Of a DNA stretch of 42,139 bases, positions 1 to 8,233 are shown piece after piece (positions within the stretch are counted from its first letter, which is position 1; each line of letters opens with the position of its first letter). The notes under the pieces were generated by a model. That model was not told where the DNA came from and searched no databases. It was given only the letters and a program-made list of their open reading frames with translations. This DNA comes from CAMLHU01 sp039917855 (GTDB taxonomy: Bacteria > Gemmatimonadota > Gemmatimonadetes > Gemmatimonadales > GWC2-71-9), in assembly GCA_039917855.1 (NCBI GenBank), contig JBDSIR010000042.1, positions 1 through 42,139 of the forward strand, read 5' to 3'. The position numbers and the translations under genes were made by a program.

Positions 1-232
1 GCATCGCGACCGGCGCGCCGAGGGTCTCCCCGGCGCGCACGCCGGCCAGCCACTCGATGCGGTCCTGCTCGATCTTCATCCGGGCCCCGCGGCCGTAGCC
101 CTGCATCCGCCGCCCGAGCTGCTCATCCACCTGCTCGGCAGTGACGGGGATCCCGGCCGGCAGCCCCTCCACGAGCGCCACCAGCCCTCGACCGTGCGAC
201 TCGCCGGCCGTGAGGAAGCGCAGGCCACCCAT
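1..232 (-). CDS. aroC: Chorismate synthase, N-terminal part (runs off the window)
   Basis: The reverse strand from the ATG at 230-232 reads MGGLRFLTAGESHGRGLVAL and continues with the GLPAGIPVT segment and an RRMQGYGRG-ARMKIEQD stretch. This matches the start of chorismate synthase, including its GESHG signature. The enzyme converts EPSP to chorismate using reduced FMN, the last step of the shikimate pathway, in the cytoplasm. Only about 77 codons are present; the gene continues beyond base 1. The start is supported by a GGGAGGAG ribosome-binding site a few bases upstream. It lies 74 bp downstream of the pilQ stop on the same strand, so it may be read through from the pil operon or have its own promoter. 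A perfect 9-bp hairpin separates the two. Presence of the FMN site cannot be checked because the rest is missing. Confidence 0.93.
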   Translation of the reverse strand, partial: MGGLRFLTAGESHGRGLVALVEGLPAGIPVTAEQVDEQLGRRMQGYGRGARMKIEQDRIEWLAGVRAGETLGAPVAM

Positions 233-257
233 CGATCAACTCCTCCCGGAGACACGC

Positions 258-281
258 GAGCCCGACGCGTCGGTCGGGCTC
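258..281 (-). terminator. GC-rich hairpin between pilQ and aroC
   Basis: The sequence GAGCCCGAC (258-266), a 6-base loop, then GTCGGGCTC (273-281) forms a perfect 9-bp stem. It sits 26 bases past the pilQ stop and 26 bases before the aroC start. No T-run follows on the reverse strand, so termination is uncertain; an attenuating or mRNA-processing stem between two cistrons is equally possible. Confidence 0.4.
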
Positions 282-306
282 GGGTGCGCCGCGGAAAGCG
301 GTCCGG

Positions 307-2094
307 TCACTGACCGCTGGCCGCCAGGGCCGGTGAGTCGATGATCCGCGGGGTCACCAGGATGATGAGATCCCGTCGACGCTCGTTGGTGGTGTTGAAC
401 GAGAACAGGCGTCCGATCCCCGGGAGGCTCATCAGGATCGGGATGCCGCTCCGGGTGCGGGTGACCTGCGTCAGCGTCAGGCCGCCGATCACGGCGGTCT
501 GCCCGTCGTCCACGAGCAGCTTGTTGATGGCGGTCTGCTTCGAGAAGTTGAACGCCAGGTCGGCAGAGGCCAGGATCTGCAGGGCCGACCGCTCGGTCCG
601 GAGGTCGAGCATCACGTTCCGGTTGTTGGTCACATGGGGCGTGACCGTGAGCCGGATGCCGGTCTCCTTGAAGCTGACGGTGGACGTGGCGCCACCTGCG
701 CCGGCGGTCCCGGCGTCGATGACGCGGACCGGGGTCTCTTCACCGACCAGCAGGTCGGCCTCGGTGTTGTCGAGCGTGGTGATGACCGGCTCGGCCTGGA
801 CGTCGGAGAGGTTGACCGTCTGCACCGCCTGCAGGAACGCGGAGAGCGCGTAATTGCCGAAGGTGGTCGTGGCGATGATCGCCAGCGCGGCGTCGGGCAT
901 CTGGCCCTTCGAGTTGCCGATGGCCGCCAGCGAACTGCCGCCCAGATCGACCACCTGGTTGCCGGTGCTCCCGGTGCGCCTGATGACGTCGTTGAAGAAG
1001 CTTCCCTGGCCGGCGCCCGGGGCGCCGATGTCATACTTGATGCCGAGATTGGCGATGTCCTCGCGGTCGACCAGGATGATCTTCGCCTGGATCGAGACCA
1101 GGGGCGTGGGCGCGTCGAGGGCCTGGACGAAATTGACGATGGCGTCGATGCGGCTGCGGGTATCGGTGATGATGAGGCCGTTGGTGGCCGAGTCGGCCAC
1201 AACGGCGCCGCGGGACCTGGTGACGAGCCCGACGAGGTTCTTGGAGAGCGACGTGACGTTGGCGTAGTTGACGCGCACCAGGCGGGTCTCGAGCGGCTCG
1301 AGCGAGTCGAGCGAGGCGAGGGCCCGGGGCGAATCGATCCGGATCACGCCACCCGGCATTTCGAATGCCGACAGCCCCTGGGCGGAGAGGACCGCGCGGA
1401 ACGCGTCGGTCCACGGCACGTCCTTGAGCTCGGCCGTGACCAGCATCTTCGGGTCGATGCCCGAGCCGAGGATGATCGACTTGCCGCTGTAGGCGGCGAA
1501 GCCCGCCGCGACGTCGGCGATGGAGGCCCCGTCCCAGGTCACGGTGATGCGGCGCACGCCTGACTGCACCTGCAGGTCGCCGCCACGCATCACCACTTCC
1601 GGGGTGCGGGTCGGGGTCGACCCGCTCCGCGCCGGCGTGGTCCCGGCGGTCGGCGGGTCCATGGCGGAGGGGGCCAGCGACGACCAGGCGAGGAAGGAGC
1701 GTTCGGCGCCGAAGCGCACCCGCACCCCGGCCTCGGAGCTCTCGACCGTATACTCCATGCGATCCGCGAGGTCGATCACCACCCGCACGACGTTGGGACC
1801 GAACTGGGCATAGCGGATGTTCCGGATCCCGGCCCGCTCGAGCCCATCATAGAGGGCGAGGGTGCCGATGAGCTTGGCGCCGGCGAGATCGAGTACCAGG
1901 CGGTCGGGGGAGCGAAGGAGGAAGTCCCTCACCTCCACCGTACCGCGGATGCCAATCATCACTTCGGCCGAACCGGGCGCGGAGGTGATGGCGACGCTGA
2001 GCACCTCGCCGTCGCCCGGGACCCAGGCCCGGGCGGGTGACGCGAGTGCGACCAGCGTCGCAAGTGCCACGAGGGCAGGACGCAGACGGTTCAT
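307..2094 (-). CDS. pilQ: Type IV pilus secretin PilQ
   Basis: This 595-residue protein would form the outer-membrane channel through which the pilus leaves the cell. It has a signal peptide (about residues 1-23, ending SPARA), one AMIN domain (about 30-128) that in the family binds peptidoglycan, a low-complexity linker rich in Thr/Pro, an STN/N0-type domain (about 180-260) and a secretin_N/N1 domain (about 265-345). The C-terminal secretin beta-barrel region follows, with the VQAEPVITTLDN segment and the gate-associated IPILMSLPGIGRLF motif before the end. Only one AMIN domain is present, while many PilQ proteins carry two or three. It is the last gene of pilMNOPQ and overlaps pilP by 4 bases (ATGA), which implies translational coupling. 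Assignment is secure from domain order and operon context. Confidence 0.95.
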   Translation of the reverse strand: MNRLRPALVALATLVALASPARAWVPGDGEVLSVAITSAPGSAEVMIGIRGTVEVRDFLLRSPDRLVLDLAGAKLIGTLALYDGLERAGIRNIRYAQFGPNVVRVVIDLADRMEYTVESSEAGVRVRFGAERSFLAWSSLAPSAMDPPTAGTTPARSGSTPTRTPEVVMRGGDLQVQSGVRRITVTWDGASIADVAAGFAAYSGKSIILGSGIDPKMLVTAELKDVPWTDAFRAVLSAQGLSAFEMPGGVIRIDSPRALASLDSLEPLETRLVRVNYANVTSLSKNLVGLVTRSRGAVVADSATNGLIITDTRSRIDAIVNFVQALDAPTPLVSIQAKIILVDREDIANLGIKYDIGAPGAGQGSFFNDVIRRTGSTGNQVVDLGGSSLAAIGNSKGQMPDAALAIIATTTFGNYALSAFLQAVQTVNLSDVQAEPVITTLDNTEADLLVGEETPVRVIDAGTAGAGGATSTVSFKETGIRLTVTPHVTNNRNVMLDLRTERSALQILASADLAFNFSKQTAINKLLVDDGQTAVIGGLTLTQVTRTRSGIPILMSLPGIGRLFSFNTTNERRRDLIILVTPRIIDSPALAASGQ

Positions 2095-3002
2095 GGTGTA
2101 TCCTCCGTTGACTTGCGCAGCGACAGGGTCTCCTGCCGCTCAAATCCGAAATCCTGGATGCTGAAGGTCACGTCTCGCTGGGTGATGAGGCTCACCGTGG
2201 CCGTTCCGACCCGGTCGCCCACCTTCACCCGCCAGCGGCGGGTACCCTGCTTCTCACGCAGCACGGCGACGCTGTTGCGCGCCGATCGAAGGTCCGCGAT
2301 CACGGTGACGAGCACCATGTCCGCGATGTCAGGTCCCGCGTTGCCCGAGGAGACCACCGACTGGAACGGATCGCGGCTGGCACCCGAGTAGCTGAAGGTC
2401 TCGCGGAGCACTTCGGTCTCGCGCGCGCGGGTCACGGAATCGGCCCGTGCCGAGTCGAGCGCGACGCGCGCGATCGAGTCGGTCCGCTTCCGTTCGCCCA
2501 CCCGCGCCAGCGAATCCTGCCGCGAGCGCTCGCGGGCCTGGCGCACCGAGTCGGCACGCGCGACCCGCTGCTGCTGGGCGGTCGGCGCCGCCGGCTTGGC
2601 GGCCGCGGTCGCCGGCGGCCTGGCCGCAGGGGTCGTCGCCGCGGGAGCAGCAGCCGTGGTGGTCGGGCTGTTCACCGCCGAAGCGACCGCACTGCTTTCG
2701 GGCATCACCCCGCACGCCGCGAGGTTCTCCGGCCGTGGCTGACCCTCGACGACCCGCACCCTGAGCTTGGCGCGCCCGGCGGGGGTCCTCATGAGCGCCT
2801 TCCGCACCGAGTCGGCGCACGCCGCGTAGCGGATGCGCGCGACCGAGTCGCGCCCGGCCTTCACCTGCTTGAGGCTGTCGCGGCGGGCCTGCAACTCCAC
2901 CTGCGCCAGCGAATCCTGGGTCGCCTGCCGCTTCGCGGCGCTGCCGCACCCTGCCGTCAGGGTGAGCAGGGCGAGGGCCCAGCCGAGTCGGTTATTGGCC
3001 AC
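2091..3002 (-). CDS. pilP: Type IV pilus inner-membrane lipoprotein PilP, with long Asp-Ser-rich linker
   Basis: PilP links the PilNO inner-membrane complex to the PilQ secretin. The protein has a lipoprotein signal (LTLTAGC, lipidated Cys about 18 residues in), then a very long linker, then a C-terminal PilP beta-domain starting near the conserved RDPF motif and ending with the RWRVKVGDRVG and VTFSIQDF segments. The linker is unusual. It repeats Asp-Ser-hydrophobic-Ala/Lys-Arg/Gln blocks (DSLAQV, DSLKQV, DSVARI, DSLARV, DSIARV, DSVTRA), broken by an Ala/Pro/Thr-rich stretch, and should be partly helical and partly disordered. At about 303 residues it is much longer than the usual ~170-180. 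Two GTG starts are possible (3011 and 3002). I chose 3002 because GGAGG lies 9 bases before it, whereas it touches the 3011 GTG. It overlaps pilO by 11 bases and pilQ by 4. Confidence 0.85.
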   Translation of the reverse strand: MANNRLGWALALLTLTAGCGSAAKRQATQDSLAQVELQARRDSLKQVKAGRDSVARIRYAACADSVRKALMRTPAGRAKLRVRVVEGQPRPENLAACGVMPESSAVASAVNSPTTTAAAPAATTPAARPPATAAAKPAAPTAQQQRVARADSVRQARERSRQDSLARVGERKRTDSIARVALDSARADSVTRARETEVLRETFSYSGASRDPFQSVVSSGNAGPDIADMVLVTVIADLRSARNSVAVLREKQGTRRWRVKVGDRVGTATVSLITQRDVTFSIQDFGFERQETLSLRKSTEDTP

Positions 3003-3609
3003 CGGCGGCACCCTCCGGCTGGGGAAGCTTGACGTATGTGAGCACCGAGAAACCCGCTTGCAGCAGGGAACCTGTGGAGTCGCCGTAGGTGGCGGCCACG
3101 TTCGCGGCCGCGATCCTCACCTTGAGGTCGACCGGCACCACGATCCGCGGGAGGGACGCCACGTCGGCGAGGAACTCCCCCACCTGGTCGTAGTGGCCAT
3201 AGATGACGAGGTCCCAGCGCTGGGTGGTGAACGGCACGGGTCCCGGCGTCACCGCGCCCGGCGAGAACGCCGCCACTTCGACGCCGCGGATCTTGGCCCG
3301 CGTGGTGATCGCGTCGAGCAGGTTCGGCACCTCGTTCTGCTCCGGCACCAGCCGCCGCAGGAGGTCGAGGCTCGCGCGATACCCCTCGAGCCGCCGCCGC
3401 AGGTCCTCGACGCTCCCGGTGGCCAGCTCCGTCTTGGCGCTGTCGATGCGGGCCTGCAGCGTCGTGACCGAATCCTCCTTGGCCTGGATCACGCCGAACC
3501 GGGCGCTCAAGCCCTGCCACCCGGCGAGCTCGAGCCCGGAATAGCCGACGAATCCCACGACGCCCGCGAGGAAGAGGAGGCCCAGGTAGATCTTGCGCTG
3601 TTCGTTCAT
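2992..3609 (-). CDS. pilO: Type IV pilus inner-membrane alignment protein PilO
   Basis: This 205-residue protein has a short cytoplasmic N-terminus, one membrane helix (about residues 8-27), a coiled-coil region (about 37-90) and a C-terminal ferredoxin-like periplasmic domain. Length, topology and position between pilN and pilP match PilO, which pairs with PilN and contacts PilP to form the alignment subcomplex. The periplasmic domain carries a motif around LVPEQNEVPNLLDAITTRA, typical of the family. The gene starts 4 bases after the pilN stop and its end overlaps pilP. Sequence identity to well-studied PilO is low in this family, so operon order is an important part of the call. Confidence 0.9.
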   Translation of the reverse strand: MNEQRKIYLGLLFLAGVVGFVGYSGLELAGWQGLSARFGVIQAKEDSVTTLQARIDSAKTELATGSVEDLRRRLEGYRASLDLLRRLVPEQNEVPNLLDAITTRAKIRGVEVAAFSPGAVTPGPVPFTTQRWDLVIYGHYDQVGEFLADVASLPRIVVPVDLKVRIAAANVAATYGDSTGSLLQAGFSVLTYVKLPQPEGAAGGQ

Positions 3610-3613
3610 GGGA

Positions 3614-4291
3614 TCACCTCACCGACTGCGCGAGGGGGACGGTCCGGATGTAGGCCGAGTCGGCCTGGATGAAATCGGCCTGGACCTGGAACGAGGTCAC
3701 CGGACGCTGATTCTCGACCACCGTCTCGGACCGCATCGTCTGCACGTTCTCGATCCAGGGCGAGGCCTCGAGCTGGCGCAGGAACTGGGTGAAGGCCTGA
3801 TAGTCGACCGTCCGGCCGTTGATCTGGAACTTGAGCTTCGGCATCGTCGAGTCGCCGACGCTCGCCGCCGCGGTCGAGCCGACGATGCTCACATCGGTGA
3901 GCCAGGTGTAGGCCGGCAACGTCTTGGACACTTCGTCGAGGACGTGCGGCCAGACGTACCGGCCGCGGTCGACCCCGCGGATCACGCCGATCTGCGACTG
4001 CAGCGAGTCGCGGATCCGCTCGGCCTTCCGCTTCTGTTGCATCAGGGTCTCGAAGCGCTTGGCCTCGGCCTGGGTCGTCTCGAGTCGGGCACCGACGTTG
4101 GCCAGGTCGCGCGAGGTCGAGCCCCAGGTGTAGAACAGCCAGCCCGCCACGACGATCCACGCCACCACCACGCCGGCCAGCACCGGATCCTTCACCCGGG
4201 CGGCGAGCTCCTTGAACTTGGCGGAGATCTGCTTGCCGGCCCCCGAGGGCCTGCGCTTCTGCCCCGGCCGGAGATTGATCGAGATCATCAT
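3614..4291 (-). CDS. pilN: Type IV pilus inner-membrane protein PilN
   Basis: The N-terminus MMISINLRPGQKRR carries the conserved cytoplasmic I-N-L-x-P segment through which PilN binds the groove of PilM. A single membrane helix follows at about residues 38-56, then a coiled coil (about 60-105) and a periplasmic domain. The 225-residue length is typical. It lies 25 bases downstream of pilM, with a GGGAGG ribosome-binding site about 10 bases before the ATG, and 4 bases upstream of pilO. PilN and PilO are expected to form a heterodimer in the inner membrane. A second ATG immediately follows the first and could be the real start; the difference is one residue. Confidence 0.9.
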   Translation of the reverse strand: MMISINLRPGQKRRPSGAGKQISAKFKELAARVKDPVLAGVVVAWIVVAGWLFYTWGSTSRDLANVGARLETTQAEAKRFETLMQQKRKAERIRDSLQSQIGVIRGVDRGRYVWPHVLDEVSKTLPAYTWLTDVSIVGSTAAASVGDSTMPKLKFQINGRTVDYQAFTQFLRQLEASPWIENVQTMRSETVVENQRPVTSFQVQADFIQADSAYIRTVPLAQSVR

Positions 4292-4316
4292 CGCGGAACG
4301 TCCTCCCGGCCCGGCG

Positions 4317-5366
4317 TCAGGCGGCCGTCCGAAGGGCGAGGCCGATCGGCAGCATCAGCAGCGGCGCGACCTCGTCCATGTTCATGTCGTCGAACACGCC
4401 CTCGGCCACGGCGAGGCGGCCCAGCGGGTTCGCCAGTTCGACCGGCACGCGGAGCCGGTCGGAGAGCACCTTGGCGAGCCCCGGGACCCGGGCCCCGCCC
4501 CCTACGAGGTACAACCGACGGATCTGGCCGCCGGAGCGGCTCGAGGACTGCAGGAAGGCTGCGGCGCGCTCGATGCCGGTGGCGAGCTCGTCGCCGCGCG
4601 ACGCCACGAACGGCTCGAGCAGCTCGTTGCGCTCGCCGCCCCGGATCATCTGTTCGGCCTCTTCGACCGAGATGCCCCGCTCACGCTGCAGGTCCTCGCG
4701 CAGGCGGCGGGTGCCCAGCGGCATGTCGCGCGTCAGGACGGGGATGCCGTCCTCGAGGATGTTGATGTTGGTGGTCTCGTGCCCGATGTTGACCAGGCCG
4801 ATGATGCCGGCCAGGTCGTCGGGATGATTCAGCTCGAAGGCGTTGTGGAGGGCGAAGGCGTCGACGTCGATGATCTTGGCATCGAGGCCCGCTTCGTTCA
4901 GCAGGCCGATGCGGCCTTCGATGAGCTCGCGCTTGGCGGCCACCAGGAGCACCGTCATCTGGAGCCCTTCGCCGTCGGGATCGAGGATCTGGAAGTCGAG
5001 TTCGACGTTCTCCATGTCGAACGGCACGTGCTGCTCCGCTTCCCAGCGGATCACCTCGCGCGCGTCGCCCTCGTTCATCCGGTCCATCGAGATCTTCTTG
5101 ATGATGACGTCGCGGCCGCCGATGGCGATCACGGCGTCCTTGGTCTTGATGCCGTTGCTGGCGAGCAGCTCGCGCACCGCGTCGGCCACCACCCCGGCGT
5201 CGATGACCTCACCCTCGACGATCGCATCGTCGCTGACCGTGGCGAACGCCACCTTGGTCAGCGTGGGCTCGCCGCTGGCGTGGCTGATCACGCACATCTT
5301 GATCAGCCCGCTGCCGATGTCGAGACCGACCGTCGTCTTCTTACCGCCGAAGCCGAAGAGCGCCAT
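4317..5366 (-). CDS. pilM: Type IV pilus actin-like ATPase PilM
   Basis: This 349-residue cytoplasmic protein has the actin/FtsA fold signature: a phosphate-1 loop (VGLDIGSGLIKM, residues 13-24), a phosphate-2 loop (about 190-203, GLVNIGHETTNI) and an adenosine motif (LYLVGGGARVPGL, about 282-294). PilM sits on the cytoplasmic side of the inner membrane, binds the PilN N-terminus and couples the PilNOP alignment complex to the pilus motor. It is the first gene of pilMNOPQ and begins about 45 bases downstream of a promoter-like TTGACA-17 bp-TAGCGT. Upstream of the ATG there is only a weak AGG ribosome-binding site. The motor genes pilB, pilT and pilC are not in this window. Confidence 0.95.
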   Translation of the reverse strand: MALFGFGGKKTTVGLDIGSGLIKMCVISHASGEPTLTKVAFATVSDDAIVEGEVIDAGVVADAVRELLASNGIKTKDAVIAIGGRDVIIKKISMDRMNEGDAREVIRWEAEQHVPFDMENVELDFQILDPDGEGLQMTVLLVAAKRELIEGRIGLLNEAGLDAKIIDVDAFALHNAFELNHPDDLAGIIGLVNIGHETTNINILEDGIPVLTRDMPLGTRRLREDLQRERGISVEEAEQMIRGGERNELLEPFVASRGDELATGIERAAAFLQSSSRSGGQIRRLYLVGGGARVPGLAKVLSDRLRVPVELANPLGRLAVAEGVFDDMNMDEVAPLLMLPIGLALRTAA

Positions 5367-5411
5367 ACCGACCTGACCGTGGAATGGATGAAGGAGACCC
5401 TTGGACAGGCT

Positions 5412-5440
5412 ACGCTACAGACCCCCGGACCTTTTGTCAA
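5412..5440 (-). promoter_or_regulatory. Sigma-70-type promoter of pilMNOPQ
   Basis: On the reverse strand a perfect -35 box TTGACA (5435-5440) is followed by exactly 17 bases and a -10 box TAGCGT (5412-5417). Transcription would start near 5405, about 40 bases before the pilM ATG at 5366. The perfect -35 and ideal spacing make this the best housekeeping-type promoter in the window. In contrast, pilA and the minor pilins appear to use sigma-54. Confidence 0.65.
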
Positions 5441-5660
5441 GCTCCAAAGTGCTTGAGGTCACCCCCGGCAAAGCCTTGTAGGGGTGTCACTTATGCGTCT
5501 TGCCGGTCGGTCGTCGACCCTCAAAAGCCCCCCCAGGAGAGGGGCGATGCCCCCCCTTTCTGCCCCTCGTTTCCGGGGTCAAAGTGCCATTATCGGCATT
5601 TGTTCGGACTGCAGGGTTTAGCTTGGCCAAGGACCCCCAGCGCACCCCCTTCTACCCCCA
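5441..5660. other. Non-coding region upstream of pilMNOPQ with G-runs
   Basis: No credible gene lies in the 377-bp gap 5367-5743. Beyond the promoter it holds an imperfect stem (5458-5490, gtcacccc against ggggtgtcac) and, on the reverse strand, four G-runs (5563-5566, 5550-5556, 5528-5534, 5518-5520) about 80-130 bases upstream of the -35 box. These could form a G-quadruplex. I looked for a cyclic-di-GMP riboswitch core here and did not find one. Confidence 0.4.
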
Positions 5661-5698
5661 AAAAGCCGAAGGGCCGGGATCAAGGATCCCGGCCTTCC
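5661..5698 (-). terminator. Rho-independent terminator after the minor pilin operon
   Basis: A perfect 10-bp stem GGCCGGGATC (5672-5681) / GATCCCGGCC (5685-5694) with a 3-base loop lies 46 bases beyond the pilX stop. On the reverse strand it is followed by CTTCGGCTTTTTGGGGG, which supplies a T-run. This fits an intrinsic terminator closing fimT-pilV-pilW-pilX and insulating it from pilMNOPQ. Confidence 0.75.
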
Positions 5699-5743
5699 AG
5701 CACTCCGCCTGACCCTGCGCCCCTGCGCCCGGGCACCCCTGCG

Positions 5744-6910
5744 TCAGAACTGAATGAACCCCCGGTACGTCGCCGGCGCGGTCACGGCCAGGTTGTTGAG
5801 TGCCGTCTTCACGGCACAGCGGGAGTAATTGAGGGTCAGGTTGCCCGACGCCTCGCTGCCGAGGGATTCGAGCTCGGCGTTCTGGGAGATCACACCACCG
5901 GTGATGGTCGCGCTGCCGTTCGCCTTGCCGAAGGTCCCGCGCACCAGGACGAGGCCACTGAAAACGCTGCCGGCGTTGAGTTCGATGTTGCCGTTGACGA
6001 GCAGCACCCCTTGGCCGACCATATGGAGCCGCACGTCCCCCAGCGAGCTCCCATTCTTCCCGACGTTGAGGTAGACGATGGGGAAGTACGGTTCACACGC
6101 ATGCGCCGGCGAGTACCGGCCCGGATCGCCCCAATTGAGCGTGTTGCTCCTGGTGCACGTCCCGGTGGTCGCGGGAACGGGGTCGGCGTTCAGCACGGTG
6201 CCGTGGGCCGGCGTGAGGGTGATATTCGCCTGACCCGCCAACTGGAAAAAGAGCGTATCCAGGATGGCGCTCATGTTCGTCACCGACGTGTCGCTGGTGG
6301 AGACCTCGGGGGTCGCCGCGGTCACGACGTTGCTCTCCTTCTGGATGTCCGAAGTCCCGGAGTTGGTGCGGATCCCGGGTTGCGCGGTCCCCGGCGCATC
6401 GCAGTTGGTCCACCCCGGCGGGGTGTGGTCGTTGCCATCGATGACGGCAGAGCCCTTCACTTGCGGCGTGCCGACGACGGTCGCGCCGGCGTTGACCTGG
6501 AGCTCGGGCATATACCGCTTGACCAGCATCGCCATCGTGCGGCGCCCCGCCACGACGCCTCCCACCTCGTAGGTGCCGTAGCTCCGGAGCAGGTACATGT
6601 AGCGGTTGAGGCGGGTCACCGAGTCCTGGTAGTAGCTGCCGGTGGTGCCGAGCTGGGTCTTGGCCCCCGCGGCGGTCTGGCCGTCGGTGAGGGTGGCGCC
6701 GATGGTGAGCACGTTGGGGATGCCCATCTGCAGACCCGCCTGGGCGGCCTCGGTGGCGCGCGCTCCGGACATCGCATTCTCACCGCTGCGGACCTCGATG
6801 CGGCCGGTGAAGAAGACGCCGGCCACCAGGGCGCCGATCACCACCAGCGCGAAGATGGCGACGGGCAGGGCGATGCCGCGTTCATTGCGAGGACTGCAAA
6901 GCACACGCAT
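5744..6910 (-). CDS. pilX: Type IV pilus minor pilin-associated protein PilX-like
   Basis: The 388-residue product begins MRVLCSPRNERGIALPVAIF and continues with a hydrophobic helix (about residues 13-34) and a Glu-containing RSGENAMSGARATEAAQAGL segment. This is the PilX N-terminal domain, which deviates from the usual GFTLIE prepilin motif. The long C-terminal part is rich in beta-type, Thr/Asn/Gly-rich sequence and has several Cys. PilX proteins are minor pilins that help prime pilus assembly and, in some species, aggregation. The start at 6910 is chosen because AGGAG lies 7 bases upstream and it directly precedes the hydrophobic segment; a longer reading to 7000 would overlap pilW heavily. 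It is last in fimT-pilV-pilW-pilX, 13 bases after pilW. The C-terminal domain itself is not assigned. Confidence 0.78.
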   Translation of the reverse strand: MRVLCSPRNERGIALPVAIFALVVIGALVAGVFFTGRIEVRSGENAMSGARATEAAQAGLQMGIPNVLTIGATLTDGQTAAGAKTQLGTTGSYYQDSVTRLNRYMYLLRSYGTYEVGGVVAGRRTMAMLVKRYMPELQVNAGATVVGTPQVKGSAVIDGNDHTPPGWTNCDAPGTAQPGIRTNSGTSDIQKESNVVTAATPEVSTSDTSVTNMSAILDTLFFQLAGQANITLTPAHGTVLNADPVPATTGTCTRSNTLNWGDPGRYSPAHACEPYFPIVYLNVGKNGSSLGDVRLHMVGQGVLLVNGNIELNAGSVFSGLVLVRGTFGKANGSATITGGVISQNAELESLGSEASGNLTLNYSRCAVKTALNNLAVTAPATYRGFIQF

Positions 6911-6923
6911 GGTAGGCTCCTGG

Positions 6924-7820
6924 TCAGTTCTGCTTGACGTTGCGCAGGGTGACGACGGTGGTGAGCGTATCCTGGAGGATGGAACGGGCGCTGTTGTCAC
7001 TGCCCCGGGTGATGCCCTGTTCCCCGATCCCGATGAAGCGGACCTTCAGGCTGCGGAGACTGTTCCGGTTGGCGAGGGTGTTCCCGGTCACCAGCGTTCC
7101 GACATCGTTATAGCGGGTGATGGTGATCCCGTTGGTGGTCGCGAGGGGGCCCAGCACCGGCTGCAGCGTGCAGGAGCTGCCACCGGTGCACATCCCCAGC
7201 CATTTCTGCCCACCGGTGGCATAGAGCGAAAGTCGGGTGATCTCGAAGGTGCGCACCGGTGCCCCCTTGAGGAATCCGGCCAGTGCGTAGGTGCCGGTCG
7301 CGATGCCGGTGCTGCTCAACGTGAAGATGTGGGCCGCGCGGCTGACGCTCGCGAAGGTGCAGGTGCCGGAGGCGACGCTGCTGATCCCGACCGGGGCCCA
7401 CTTGTCGTCGCTGATCTTGAGCGAGTCGTTCTCGAAGAAGATGAACGCGCTGTCATTAGTCGCCGGGGCCCGGTAGTCGAAGGCGTAGGGCGAGGGCTGC
7501 ACCTTGATCACGGAGATCGAGGTCGCGCTGGTGATGGTGGCGCAGAGCACGTAGTACCCGCGCATCGCGCGATAGGTGATCGAACTGTCGCTGATGTCCA
7601 GGATGTCGGTCTCGCTCGACTGATTGAGCATCCGGAGCTCGTTCGGCACCACCAGCGATCCGACCCGCAGGTTGGACTGGAGCGTGGCCCGCACGGTCTG
7701 CGCGGTGGTGATCCGCTGGCTCAGGATGAGCATCCGGGTGAGCACGGTGGCCACCACCGCGAAGATCACCAGGGCGACGAGGATCTCGATCAGCGTGAAC
7801 CCGCGGCGATCAGGGCGCAT
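6924..7820 (-). CDS. pilW: Type IV pilus minor pilin PilW-like
   Basis: The protein of 298 residues starts MRPDRRGFTLIEILVALVIF, a textbook class III prepilin signal: basic leader, cleavage after Gly, methylated Phe, Glu at mature position 5 and a long hydrophobic helix. Size and position between pilV and pilX point to PilW, a minor pilin at the pilus tip. The globular part contains a Cys-rich stretch (MCTGGSSCTLQP). The ATG at 7818-7820 overlaps the pilV stop as TGATG, which decides the start against an alternative 4 codons upstream. The prepilin peptidase that would process it is not in this window. Confidence 0.82.
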   Translation of the reverse strand: MRPDRRGFTLIEILVALVIFAVVATVLTRMLILSQRITTAQTVRATLQSNLRVGSLVVPNELRMLNQSSETDILDISDSSITYRAMRGYYVLCATITSATSISVIKVQPSPYAFDYRAPATNDSAFIFFENDSLKISDDKWAPVGISSVASGTCTFASVSRAAHIFTLSSTGIATGTYALAGFLKGAPVRTFEITRLSLYATGGQKWLGMCTGGSSCTLQPVLGPLATTNGITITRYNDVGTLVTGNTLANRNSLRSLKVRFIGIGEQGITRGSDNSARSILQDTLTTVVTLRNVKQN

Positions 7821-8233
7821 CAGATGTCGCACTTGAAGATGGTGGTGAGCGTGTCGGCCAGGTTCTTCCGGTCAGCGGGGTAGCTCAGGTACACCTGGAT
7901 CTGGCGCTCGAAGAGATTGGCGTTGGCGGTCAGGGCCCCGATGTTCCACTTCACCGTGACCGCCTGCTGGACGTAGCCGGTGGCGTTCGACGCGAGCCCG
8001 GTGCACGCCACCAGGTTGTCGTTGGCCTTGAGCCGGAGCGAATCGAGCACCTGCGCCCCCAACTGGGCCGCCTGGGTGACCCGGCGCCCGCGGACGATGA
8101 GACGATTGACCGCGGCAGAGGTGCCCATCATCGCCAGGATCCCGACCGTCAGGATCACGATCGCCACCAGCACCTCGACGATGGTGAAGCCGCGTCGGCC
8201 CGCCTTCGGCGCGACGGTCTCGATGGTCGTCAC
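7820..8233 (-). CDS. pilV: Type IV pilus minor pilin PilV-like
   Basis: From a GTG at 8231-8233 the reverse strand encodes 137 residues, with the prepilin signal KAGRRGFTIVEVLVAIVIL at residues 10-28. Short PilV-type proteins of this kind follow FimT/GspH in minor pilin operons. The GTG overlaps the stop of the preceding gene (GTGA), and GGGAGGG lies 4 bases upstream, so this start is well supported. A much longer in-frame reading upstream is an artefact because it runs through the fimT gene. Residues after the helix include the VTQAAQLGAQVLDSLRL segment and a short beta-rich tail. Confidence 0.8.
   Translation of the reverse strand: MTTIETVAPKAGRRGFTIVEVLVAIVILTVGILAMMGTSAAVNRLIVRGRRVTQAAQLGAQVLDSLRLKANDNLVACTGLASNATGYVQQAVTVKWNIGALTANANLFERQIQVYLSYPADRKNLADTLTTIFKCDI

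Noticed and set aside
258..281. Confident terminator of the pil operon
   Set aside because: The 9-bp stem is perfect but no T-run follows on the reverse strand, so it is reported only at low confidence.
5500..5712. Short + strand reading frame upstream of pilMNOPQ
   Set aside because: It covers the terminator and G-runs, has low-complexity Pro/Lys content and no ribosome-binding site.
5367..5743. Cyclic-di-GMP riboswitch upstream of the pil operon
   Set aside because: The conserved core elements of GEMM-type riboswitches were not found; only simple hairpins and G-runs are present.
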